DNA of 64,000 nucleotides from Pseudomonadota bacterium (lineage in GTDB: Bacteria > Pseudomonadota > Alphaproteobacteria > Sphingomonadales > SMXR01), in NCBI GenBank assembly GCA_022574255.1, contig JACZSK010000004.1:1-64000 (forward strand), given 5' to 3'. Numbering within the stretch: position 1 is the first letter of the stretch; every line of letters starts with the position of its first letter. Shown here piece by piece: positions 19,060 through 28,188 of the stretch. A model generated the notes under the pieces. The model worked only from the letters and a program-made list of their open reading frames with translations. It was not told the origin of the DNA and did not search any database. The position numbers were made by a program, and so were the translations under genes.

Positions 19060-20559
19060 ATGCCAAACAAATCAAGATCCGATTGGGAACAGATGGTTCC
19101 AAACCTGAGGATTCCACATCAGGCGATCATTGGCGGGCAGTCGGTGGATTCCGCATCGGGGGAAACATTTGACTGCGTCAGCCCGATTGACGGCAAAGTT
19201 CTGGCCTCCGTTGCCCGGTGCGGCACCGAGGACGTGGAGCGCGCCGTTGCCGCGGGCCGCAAGGCCTTCGATAGCGGTGTGTGGGCCGACCAGCCGCCCG
19301 CCGCGCGCAAACAGGTGTTACAGCGTTTCGCAGCGGCGATTGGCGACCACGCCGAGGAACTGGCCCTGCTCGAGACCCTGGATATGGGCAAGCCGGTTGG
19401 AGACAGCCTGGCTGTCGATGTGGCAGCGACCGTGCGCTGCATTAACTGGAATGCAGAAGCCATCGACAAGGTCTACGACGAGATTGCGCCAACCGGGCCG
19501 GATGAACTGGGCCTGATAACCCGCGAGCCGCTGGGGGTTATCGGCGCCATTGTGCCCTGGAATTTTCCCATGTTGATGGCGGCTTGGAAGCTTGGGCCAG
19601 CGCTGGCCACGGGCAATTCTGTTATTCTCAAACCTTCAGAAAAGTCACCGCTTACCGCTATCCGGCTGGCAGAGCTGGCCCTGGAAGCCGGCCTTCCCGA
19701 AGGCGTATTCAATGTCCTCACCGGGCATGGCAAGGAGGCAGGCGAGCCGATAGCCGCCCATATGGATGTGGACGGGCTGGTATTTACCGGCTCGACAGCC
19801 GTGGGCAAGCAATTGTTGAGCATCGCAGCCCTCAGCAATATGAAAAGAACTTTCGTCGAATGCGGCGGCAAGAGCCCGAACGTCGTCTTTGCCGATACGC
19901 CGGATATTGAGGTAGCGGCGAACGCTGCGGCCTCGGCCATTTTCTTCAATCAGGGCGAAGTTTGTACAGCGGCCTCGCGGTTGCTGGTCCACGAGTCCAT
20001 CAAAGACGATTTTATCGACCTGGTGGTCAAGGCCGCCGGCGCAATGCAACCGACGCACCCGCTTGAGCCGGATGCGGCGATGGGGGCCATGGTTGACGGC
20101 ATTCAAACCGACCGGGTCATGGAATATGTGAAGAGTGGCACGGAAGACGGCGCAACATTGCGATGTGGGGGCAATCGCGCAGCGGTCGAGGAAAACGGCT
20201 ATTACATCGAACCGACCGTCTTCGACCATGTATCGAGCGAAATGAAGATTGCCAGGGAAGAAATCTTCGGCCCGGTGCTCTCCTGCATCAGCTTTTCGGA
20301 CGAGGATGAGGCGGTCCGTATTGCCAACGACACGCCGTATGGTCTCGCCGCAGCGATCTGGACAAGCGACTTGAGCCGGGCGCATCGGGTGGCCCGCAAA
20401 ATCCGCGCCGGCAGTGTCTGGATTAACTACTATGACGGCGGGGATATGACGGCGCCGTTCGGTGGCTTCAAGCAGTCTGGAAACGGGCGCGATAAATCCC
20501 TGCACGCGCTCCAAAAATATACCGAGCTGAAAGCAACCTGGATAAATCTGGGCGGTTAA
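19060..20559 (+). CDS. NAD(P)-dependent aldehyde dehydrogenase (PuuC-like)
   Basis: VPWNFPMLMAAWKLGPALATGN, VECGGKSPN, NQGEVCTAASR. Confidence 0.92.
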   Translation: MPNKSRSDWEQMVPNLRIPHQAIIGGQSVDSASGETFDCVSPIDGKVLASVARCGTEDVERAVAAGRKAFDSGVWADQPPAARKQVLQRFAAAIGDHAEELALLETLDMGKPVGDSLAVDVAATVRCINWNAEAIDKVYDEIAPTGPDELGLITREPLGVIGAIVPWNFPMLMAAWKLGPALATGNSVILKPSEKSPLTAIRLAELALEAGLPEGVFNVLTGHGKEAGEPIAAHMDVDGLVFTGSTAVGKQLLSIAALSNMKRTFVECGGKSPNVVFADTPDIEVAANAAASAIFFNQGEVCTAASRLLVHESIKDDFIDLVVKAAGAMQPTHPLEPDAAMGAMVDGIQTDRVMEYVKSGTEDGATLRCGGNRAAVEENGYYIEPTVFDHVSSEMKIAREEIFGPVLSCISFSDEDEAVRIANDTPYGLAAAIWTSDLSRAHRVARKIRAGSVWINYYDGGDMTAPFGGFKQSGNGRDKSLHALQKYTELKATWINLGG

Positions 20560-20580
20560 TCCGGCAGCGGCCAAGGGCAA

Positions 20581-20594
20581 TATTTGATCACAAT
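20581..20594. promoter_or_regulatory. Degenerate palindrome TATTTGATCACAAT, site 5
   Basis: Intergenic between the ALDH and sulfotransferase genes. Confidence 0.5.
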
Positions 20595-20687
20595 TCAGCC
20601 GCCCTTTTTCAGGGTGGCGGCGGGTGTGTTGACAATCAGAAATTATGACTCGACTATGGCCATCGCACAAAAAAACTGGTGGGCCCT

Positions 20688-22292
20688 ATGAATAGATCGC
20701 CGCACGGGCGAATCAAAGTGCTGGCTCCTCAGGAAATCCAGGCACTCTTAAAACGCGGCTTCGACGCGTTAAATGCCGGGCGCAATGACGAGGCGGGTGC
20801 CTGCTGCAAAAAAATCCTGATGGTTGCCCCGAAGACCGTGGAAGCGCATTTCCTGGTTGGGCTTATCGCCACCGAGGACAAATTGCCGAAGGTTGCCATT
20901 CAGGCCTTTGGCTCGGTGACCACGCTCGATCCCTCTCATGCTGCCGGTTGGGCGCATCTGGCGCGCAATTTCATGAGGATTGGACAGCTGAAACGTGCCG
21001 AAAATGCTGTTGAGAGCGCCATTAAATCCGGAACAAAAGACCCGATGGTAGAGGATCTGATAGGATCCACATTGTCTCAGCTTGGCGATCAGCACGGGGC
21101 GAAGCGATGGTATAGCAGGGCAGTGGAGCAATTCCCCCGGTCAGCGGTATTCAACATCAACCTCGCGAGCAGCCTGATTTTCTTAGGGGAGAAAGAGGAG
21201 GCAGAGGCGGCGCTGGACCGCGCCCTCGAGGTCAGGCCTTTCGAGGCACAGGCACACTGGCGCAAGTCCGGCTTGAAAAAGGCGACGGATCACAGTCACC
21301 TGGATGTGCTGAATTCCCTTGCGGAAAGATTCAGCAAAGACCCTCGGGCACTTTCATTCGTGGCCTATGCTGCCGGCAAGGAATATGAGGATCTGGAGGA
21401 ATGGGCCGAGGCATTCAAATGCTTCGAGGCCGGCGCCAAAGCAAAAAGGCAAATAGTCGAATACGACGAAGCAGCGGAAGCAGAGATGTTCGAGGCACTT
21501 CCCGAGACCTTCACCCCAGAGTGGGTTGCAGAGGAGGTCGACGGTGTCGATGCGGAGTCTCCGATATTTATCGTTGGCCAGCCCCGGACCGGCACGACCC
21601 TGGTCGAGCGTATCATCACCAGCCATTCCATGGTTCATTCGGCGGGTGAACTTCAGCAGTTCGGACTGGCAGTTCGCCGCAATGCCGAAGTCGAAGCAAG
21701 CGGAAGATTTTCAGCAGAACTGATGCGGGCTGCCGCGTCCCTTAATCCGAAGAAAATAGGCGGCGGCTATATGTCGTCTTCGGCCAGCATGCGGGGTAAC
21801 CTGCCCAGATTCGTCGACAAAATGCCGGTTAATTACCTCTTTATTCCACTTATCCTCAAGGCGATTCCCAATGCCAAGATCATTCATTTGGTGCGCGATC
21901 CGGCGGATAGCTGCTTCTCAAGTTTCAAGCAGCTCTTCGCCGAAGCCTATTTTCATTCCTACACCCTGGAAGAAATGGCGCGGCATCATGTTCGCTACCA
22001 TCGCCTGATGGATTACTGGCGCGAGCTTTTGCCCGGGCGCTTTCTTGATGTCAGGTACGAAGAAGTTGTCAGTGACCTGGAGCCGAACGCACGACGACTG
22101 ATCGATTACCTGGATTTGCCCTGGGAAGACGCGTGCCTTGAATTTCATCGTCAGGATCGTGCGGTTATGACGGCGAGCGCGGTGCAGGTTCGCGAGAAAG
22201 TCCACACCCGCTCGGTTGGCCGCTGGCGGGAATATGAAAATCAGCTCAGTCCTCTGCTCGATATTCTGCGTTCGGAGGGTATTGCGACCTGA
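20688..22292 (+). CDS. TPR-repeat sulfotransferase
   Basis: TPR-like N-terminus; PAPS-binding motif IFIVGQPRTGTTLVERIITSH. Confidence 0.87.
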   Translation: MNRSPHGRIKVLAPQEIQALLKRGFDALNAGRNDEAGACCKKILMVAPKTVEAHFLVGLIATEDKLPKVAIQAFGSVTTLDPSHAAGWAHLARNFMRIGQLKRAENAVESAIKSGTKDPMVEDLIGSTLSQLGDQHGAKRWYSRAVEQFPRSAVFNINLASSLIFLGEKEEAEAALDRALEVRPFEAQAHWRKSGLKKATDHSHLDVLNSLAERFSKDPRALSFVAYAAGKEYEDLEEWAEAFKCFEAGAKAKRQIVEYDEAAEAEMFEALPETFTPEWVAEEVDGVDAESPIFIVGQPRTGTTLVERIITSHSMVHSAGELQQFGLAVRRNAEVEASGRFSAELMRAAASLNPKKIGGGYMSSSASMRGNLPRFVDKMPVNYLFIPLILKAIPNAKIIHLVRDPADSCFSSFKQLFAEAYFHSYTLEEMARHHVRYHRLMDYWRELLPGRFLDVRYEEVVSDLEPNARRLIDYLDLPWEDACLEFHRQDRAVMTASAVQVREKVHTRSVGRWREYENQLSPLLDILRSEGIAT

Positions 22293-22328
22293 CTGCCAAC
22301 GCTCCTGGCTACCTTCTTTCTTTTTTGG

Positions 22329-22342
22329 TTTGTGATCACAAA
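22329..22342. promoter_or_regulatory. Palindrome TTTGTGATCACAAA, site 6
   Basis: Perfect 14-mer upstream of the TonB-dependent receptor. Confidence 0.72.
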
Positions 22343-22368
22343 TATGACTTGAAAAAATCTGGTCGGGT

Positions 22369-22415
22369 GCTAGTTTTGACATCAATAATTGGCGCTAGTT
22401 TTGACATCAATAATT
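22369..22415. repeat. Tandem duplication (25-bp period) with TTGACA in each copy
   Basis: gctagttttgacatcaataatt at 22369..22390 and 22394..22415. Confidence 0.85.
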
Positions 22416-22455
22416 AATGAAGATTTCTGCCATTTAATGTCTCAGCCTGGGGAGG

Positions 22456-24873
22456 ATGAACATGATCAAGCGTAAATCCAATTCGAAATCGTTGCTGCTG
22501 GCGAGTTGCTCAGTCACCGCAATCGCGATTATGACGTCCCAACTGAATGTGGTTGTGGCTCAGGAACTCGAGGAAATTGTAGTTACGGCTACAAAGCGCG
22601 AGGTCTCAATTCAAGAAGTGCCGCTGGCGATAACCGCCTTCACCGGCGAATTTACGCGCCAGGTGAACATGAACGACATCAAGGATGTGATCGTCTGGAC
22701 ACCGGGTGTTACGGGCAATACGTCAGACAGCTTTATTGATGGTGTCTCGATCCGCGGAATTTTGACCAACGACTTTGGCAACGGCGGCGATCCGTCGATC
22801 GGATTTTTCAAGAACAACCTCTACCAGGGCCGTACCGGCGTGGTTAACTCAAGCATGTATGACATGGAGCGGGTTGAAGTCCTGCGCGGCCCCCAGGGCT
22901 TCCTGTTTGGCCGTAACGCCATTGGCGGCGCCCTGAGTTTTCACACCAAGAAGCCAATACTTGGTCAGAACAGTGGATATGCGGAACTGGACGTTGGTGA
23001 GCGCAACCATTATGTCGGTGAAGGGGCCATCAACATTTCGTCCTCCGACACCTTTGGTGTCCGGATCGCCGGCTATTATTCGCGTGAAGATGGTTGGGTG
23101 GACAATGTAAACACGCTTGGGGACGATAAACTCCTTGGTCACAAGAAAATTGCTGTTCGCGGGTCAGCCCTCTATGACAGCGGAACCTTCAGCGCTCTCA
23201 TGACCCTTGAATATGAGGATCGCGACGCCGACGGGTCGGTTTACCGGGGCATCGAGGATAGTATCGGTTTTCGTCGTCTGAATGATCTGTTCGGCGTTAC
23301 GGTTGGTGGCGGTGGTCGCGATGTCGATCAAAATTTTGAATTTGGACGGCCCGAGGATGACAGCCAGGTTTTCAGGCTCGGTCTTCATATAGACTGGGAC
23401 CTGGGAGGCATGACGCTTACCTCCACGACCGGCTACACCGATCACGACTATCTGTATAGCGAGGATTTTGACGGCACCACATTGGCCATCAACGGTTATC
23501 TGCAGGACCAGACGGGCAATTATTTCCAGCAGGAACTGCGCCTGACCTCGGACTCGGATTCCGATAGCGCTCTTTCGTGGTACGCGGGCGTTTCTTATTA
23601 CCGGGAAAATATCGACACGCTCTTCCGGGAAAGATCCAGTGAAGCGACCCAGTGCGCCTATTATTTTGCGCCTTATTATGAGCCACCCTATTATAATTAT
23701 ACCCCGGCTGAAGCCGCTTATTATGGCCTCATCGGCTGCCAGTATTATTATTATAACAATGTTCCGTATGACGATCCGCTGAACGGCGACTTGGATGAAG
23801 ATAACCGGATTATAGGCAAATATACGGGCTGGGCTGCCTATGCCAATGTGGACTATAAAATCACCGAGAAGTTCAATATCGAGTTGGGAGTTCGCTACAC
23901 CTACGATAAAAAAGATTTCTCAATAGAATCCTTCACCCCTGCAAGTAATCTCGGGCCGTTTTGGGCGCTGGGCTTTACAACCGCAGAACCTCTCACTGAC
24001 ACGCGAAGCTGGGACGATTTTACCCCGCGGTTTATTGCGCGTTATCGCCCAAATGAGGATTTGACTTTATTCGCCAGCGTGACCCGCGGCTACAAATCCG
24101 GCGGCTTCGGCAGCTTTAACATCGAGCCTCTGCCAGGTGACCCTGAAATAGCTTTCGGTATACTTGATCCGAGAAATATTGATGCCACCAACGCTGTGGT
24201 CAGGCCCGGGGATTTTGAACCGGAGACCGTTTGGTCCTACGAGATCGGTGCCAAGGGCGCGGCTATGGGCGGAAGACTTCGCTGGGACGCCAACATCTAT
24301 CACTACAGGTATAGGGACCTGCAGGTCATCCTGACCGGCGATGGCGGCGGTATAACAGTCGATAATATTGGCCGCGCGAGGGGCACAGGTTTTGAAGGCT
24401 CCGTGCAGTGGCTTCTAAGCGAAAATCTCGACCTGCTCTTTTCAGGAGCCTACGCTTCAACCTCCATCAGGGGGGCGCAGGCTATTTGCCCCGGGGATGA
24501 TGAGGATGCATGCGAAGGCAAGGGCCTTGGCTATGTTCCTGACTTTTCCTTCTCGGCAAGGCTCAATGGGCACTACCCGGTCGGGAACGGCAATGTCACC
24601 GGGGCGGTCGAACTGTTCGGACGGACCAAAACCCAGGCTATTCCGATCTCAACAGACCCGGCAGAGGTAAATCCCAGCTATGCCGAGATTGCCTTGCGGT
24701 TTGGGTATGAATCCGACAGCGGTTGGGCGGTTACCGCCTATGTCGAGAACCTCACAAATGAGCTCTATTACGACGGCATGTTTGCCGCCGGGGGGATTCT
24801 GCCGAGCGCTTGGTTCAATCCCAGCAGACCCAGGACATTCGGTGTTCGTTTTTATATGAACTTTGGGGAGTAG
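22456..24873 (+). CDS. TonB-dependent receptor
   Basis: 805 aa; EEIVVTATKREVSIQEVPLAITAF, plug ERVEVLRGPQGFLFGRNAIGGALSF, C-terminal GVRFYMNFGE. Confidence 0.93.
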   Translation: MNMIKRKSNSKSLLLASCSVTAIAIMTSQLNVVVAQELEEIVVTATKREVSIQEVPLAITAFTGEFTRQVNMNDIKDVIVWTPGVTGNTSDSFIDGVSIRGILTNDFGNGGDPSIGFFKNNLYQGRTGVVNSSMYDMERVEVLRGPQGFLFGRNAIGGALSFHTKKPILGQNSGYAELDVGERNHYVGEGAINISSSDTFGVRIAGYYSREDGWVDNVNTLGDDKLLGHKKIAVRGSALYDSGTFSALMTLEYEDRDADGSVYRGIEDSIGFRRLNDLFGVTVGGGGRDVDQNFEFGRPEDDSQVFRLGLHIDWDLGGMTLTSTTGYTDHDYLYSEDFDGTTLAINGYLQDQTGNYFQQELRLTSDSDSDSALSWYAGVSYYRENIDTLFRERSSEATQCAYYFAPYYEPPYYNYTPAEAAYYGLIGCQYYYYNNVPYDDPLNGDLDEDNRIIGKYTGWAAYANVDYKITEKFNIELGVRYTYDKKDFSIESFTPASNLGPFWALGFTTAEPLTDTRSWDDFTPRFIARYRPNEDLTLFASVTRGYKSGGFGSFNIEPLPGDPEIAFGILDPRNIDATNAVVRPGDFEPETVWSYEIGAKGAAMGGRLRWDANIYHYRYRDLQVILTGDGGGITVDNIGRARGTGFEGSVQWLLSENLDLLFSGAYASTSIRGAQAICPGDDEDACEGKGLGYVPDFSFSARLNGHYPVGNGNVTGAVELFGRTKTQAIPISTDPAEVNPSYAEIALRFGYESDSGWAVTAYVENLTNELYYDGMFAAGGILPSAWFNPSRPRTFGVRFYMNFGE

Positions 24874-24909
24874 TCCAAGGCTTGGGACGCCTCTCTAATC
24901 AAAATTAAA

Positions 24910-24947
24910 GGGGCCCGGAAAAACTCTGTTGAGCCGGGCCCTTTTTT
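24910..24947 (+). terminator. Rho-independent terminator after the TonB receptor
   Basis: gggcccgg ... ccgggccc stem followed by tttttt. Confidence 0.88.
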
Positions 24948-25020
24948 GACCCTCGCAGCTGCTGAAGCGGGGCAGTTGGCAACTAAGAGCCTGCTGCGAA
25001 TTCCGTGACCGGATGAACTG

Positions 25021-26634
25021 ATGAAATCCTATGACGCCATCGTAATCGGGGCCGGCCACAACGGGCTGGCCAATGCCGCCTTTCTGGCGAAAGCGGGTCT
25101 TGACGTTCTGGTCGTCGAGAAGAACGACTATATTGGCGGTGCGACAGTCAGCCGCGAACTGCACGAAGGCTGGCAATATTCCAACTGCTCGTACGTCTGC
25201 AGCCTGTTCCGGCCGGAAATTTACCAGGCACTTGATTTGGGGCGTCACGGTCTTGAAGTGGTGCCGTTGCAGGGTGGCGTGACCTTCAAGCAGAACGGCG
25301 ACTATTATGGCAATTATCACCAGCCGGCCATCCGGCGGCGCGAAATTGCCCGCCATTCGAAGCGCGATGCCGATGCGGCAATACGTTTCGATGCCGACCT
25401 GATGAAATGGTGCCGCCTGATCCGGGGCTTTCTGCTGCGCACGCCGCCTGACCCGGCATCATTCAAAATACGGGATGCAATGGAATTCGCTTCGCTGCTG
25501 AAAAGTTTTTACAGCCTGAGCGAAAGTCAGATCTACGAATTCATCCGTTTCTTCACCATGTCGATCGCGGAATACCTGGAAGAATATTTTGAGAGCGACG
25601 TCATTCTCGCTCATTTTTCAGGGGGCAGCATCATTGGTACCGGCCTTGGCGTTTATTCGCCGGGTACGGCCTATGTATTGCTGCATCACGCCATGGGCGA
25701 CATTGACGGCAACGTCGGTTCATGGGGGTTTGCGCGTGGCGGCATGGGCTCCATTGCCAAGGCGATCGCCTCCGCATTGCAATCTTATGGCGGCAACATC
25801 CGCACTGGCGCCGAGGTTCAGGAAATCAAGGTAAGAGGGCGCAAGGCGAGAGGCGTTGTGCTCAAATCGGGCGAAGAGATCAGTGCCCGGGTGGTTGTGT
25901 CCAACCTGGATGCCAAACGCACCTTCCTTGGCATAATGAACCCCAAAGACCTGCCGGAATATGTGATCCGCCGGGCCGAAAATTTCAAGATTCGCGGATC
26001 TTCGGGCAAACTGAATATCGCGCTCGACGGCATGCCGGATTTTCCCGCGCTTGAAAAGGGCTCACCCCTCACGCTTGGGCATATGCATTTCACTGACACG
26101 CTCGAGCGGCTCGAGCGCGCCTACGACGATTGGAAGGACGACCGCTGGTCCGCCGACCCCTACGTGGACCTGGTTATTCCAAGCCAGTATGACCCGACAC
26201 TGGCGCCTGCGGGCAAGCATATGGTGAGTGTCTTTGTACAATATTGCCCGGTCGAAGCCGAGGGCGGCTGGACAGAGGAGAAACGGGAAGCATTTGGCGC
26301 CACAGTGATTGACCAGATCGCCAATTACAGCCCGAACTTCAAAGACCTCATCCTGCATGTGGAAATACGTACACCGAGCGAAATTGAAGCCGAGACAGGC
26401 CTCACGGGCGGCAATATTTTTCAGGGGGAACTGACGCTCGATCAACTGATGTTCAATCGCCCGTTTCCCGGATATGCGCAATATCGCGGGCCGGTAAAAA
26501 ACATGTATATGTGTGGCTCGTCCACCCACCCCGGCGGCGGTGTCATGGGCGCCCCTGGCACGAATGCGGCGCGTGAAATACTGCGCGATCTGGGCAAGGT
26601 GAATACCACGCCGGAGGATTTCGGCGATGACTAG
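25021..26634 (+). CDS. Phytoene-desaturase-like FAD oxidoreductase (COG1233-like), type A
   Basis: YDAIVIGAGHNGLANAAFLAKAGLDVLVVEKNDYIGGATVSREL; C-terminal MYMCGSSTHPGGGVMGAPGTNAAREIL. Confidence 0.88.
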   Translation: MKSYDAIVIGAGHNGLANAAFLAKAGLDVLVVEKNDYIGGATVSRELHEGWQYSNCSYVCSLFRPEIYQALDLGRHGLEVVPLQGGVTFKQNGDYYGNYHQPAIRRREIARHSKRDADAAIRFDADLMKWCRLIRGFLLRTPPDPASFKIRDAMEFASLLKSFYSLSESQIYEFIRFFTMSIAEYLEEYFESDVILAHFSGGSIIGTGLGVYSPGTAYVLLHHAMGDIDGNVGSWGFARGGMGSIAKAIASALQSYGGNIRTGAEVQEIKVRGRKARGVVLKSGEEISARVVVSNLDAKRTFLGIMNPKDLPEYVIRRAENFKIRGSSGKLNIALDGMPDFPALEKGSPLTLGHMHFTDTLERLERAYDDWKDDRWSADPYVDLVIPSQYDPTLAPAGKHMVSVFVQYCPVEAEGGWTEEKREAFGATVIDQIANYSPNFKDLILHVEIRTPSEIEAETGLTGGNIFQGELTLDQLMFNRPFPGYAQYRGPVKNMYMCGSSTHPGGGVMGAPGTNAAREILRDLGKVNTTPEDFGDD

Positions 26635-28186
26635 GTCCGGTTCGGCAATCATCATCGGTGCGGGGCACAACGGACTGGTCTGTGCAACTTATCTCGCCAA
26701 AGCCGGCTATGCTGTGCAAATCCTGGAGGCCCGCGAAGTTGTGGGCGGCGGCGCTTCAACCCGGGAATTTGCTGAAGGATTCAGGGTCTCCGGCCTGGCG
26801 CATGTCCTTCACCCCCTCAACCCAAAAATAGTCAAGGAACTTGGCCTGGGCGCCAAGGGGGCAAAGCCTGGCACGGCCATCGACACGATTTCGCTCGACC
26901 GTGACGGTCGTCACCTTACGCTATCCACTGACAGCGTATCCGGCGCCGGACTTTCCGACGCCGATGCGCAAGCCTATTCCGCGTTCAAGCGGGAATTCCG
27001 GCGTTACGCCAAAGCGCTTGAGCCGATGACCATGAACAAGCCGCCGCGGCTGAAGGACATGGACAACACCGACAAACTCACTCTCGCCAAGCTTGGCTGG
27101 AAGCTGCGTTTTGGCCTTGGCAAGATATCGATGCGCGAGTTTCTTCGGGTCGGCGGCAGCAATATATACGATGTGCTGAATGAGTTTTTCGAAGATCAGC
27201 GGCTAAAGGGCGCCATCGCCGCAGACGCCGTGATCGGGCACCACATGGGTCCGCGAACTCCCACATCGGTACTGACCTATCTGCAACGATTGAGGGGCGA
27301 GCTGTATGGCGCTGAAATCCTGCCATCCGGCGGCATGGGAGAGGTTGCTAATATTCTCGCCGGCGTCGCCGAGAGAGCGGGGGTCAAAATTCGGACTGAG
27401 GCACCGGTGCAACGGATTGTGGTGACTGATCACAAGGCGACTGGAGTTCAGTTGCAGTCCGGGGAAAGCATCGAGGCGGATATCGTTATCTCCAACGCCG
27501 ATGCCAAGGCCACTTTTCTGCATCTGGTGGGCACCGAATATCTCGACGCCATGTTCGCACATCGCGTTCACAAGACCCGCACCGAAGGCACTGTGGCGAA
27601 GCTGCATTTCGCCCTAAAGGATCTGCCGCGGATAGAGGGCCTATCGGAGGCTCAGCTTGGTCAGCGGCTGCTGGTTGCGCCCGACATGCGCTATGTGGAA
27701 CACGCCTTCAATCACGCGAAATACGGCAGATACTCGGATGCGCCGGTCCTGGAGATCACCATCCCCAGCCTTGCGGACACCTCGTTGGCCCCGGCGGGGC
27801 AGCATGTGATGTCGGTGTCGGCAAGCTTCGCGCCCTATTCTCTGAAAGAGGGTTGGGACAAATCGACCGGTGATTTCGCAGATAAAGTCGTTGCCCTCAT
27901 TGCGGATTATGCCCCCGGATTTGCAGCGCAGATCATCGCCCGTGAAATTCTGACGCCCGTGGATATCGAGCGCGAATACAAAGTTACGGGCGGTCATTGG
28001 CACCACGGAGAAATGAGTATCGGTCAATCTTTCATGATGCGCCCGGTACATGGCGCGGCACAATATGACACGCCCATCGAAGGGTTGTTCCTTTGTGGCG
28101 CCGCGGCCCACCCGGGCGGCGGGATCACCGGTATTCCCGGCCACAATGCCGCGAAGCGAATCCTGGCGATGAAGGCGGGACGGTAG
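26627..28186 (+). CDS. Phytoene-desaturase-like FAD oxidoreductase (COG1233-like), type B
   Basis: SAIIIGAGHNGLVCATYLAKAGYAVQILEAREVVGGGASTREF; C-terminal LFLCGAAAHPGGGITGIPGHNAAKRIL; overlaps previous gene. Confidence 0.88.
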   Translation: MTRSGSAIIIGAGHNGLVCATYLAKAGYAVQILEAREVVGGGASTREFAEGFRVSGLAHVLHPLNPKIVKELGLGAKGAKPGTAIDTISLDRDGRHLTLSTDSVSGAGLSDADAQAYSAFKREFRRYAKALEPMTMNKPPRLKDMDNTDKLTLAKLGWKLRFGLGKISMREFLRVGGSNIYDVLNEFFEDQRLKGAIAADAVIGHHMGPRTPTSVLTYLQRLRGELYGAEILPSGGMGEVANILAGVAERAGVKIRTEAPVQRIVVTDHKATGVQLQSGESIEADIVISNADAKATFLHLVGTEYLDAMFAHRVHKTRTEGTVAKLHFALKDLPRIEGLSEAQLGQRLLVAPDMRYVEHAFNHAKYGRYSDAPVLEITIPSLADTSLAPAGQHVMSVSASFAPYSLKEGWDKSTGDFADKVVALIADYAPGFAAQIIAREILTPVDIEREYKVTGGHWHHGEMSIGQSFMMRPVHGAAQYDTPIEGLFLCGAAAHPGGGITGIPGHNAAKRILAMKAGR

Positions 28187-28188
28187 CT

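Noticed and set aside
19645-20670. 341-aa minus-strand ORF over the aldehyde dehydrogenase
   Set aside because: Antisense to conserved ALDH motifs
27424-27434. TGATCACAA inside the type B flavoprotein gene
   Set aside because: In-frame coding occurrence lacking the TTTG flank; treated as chance match to the operator core
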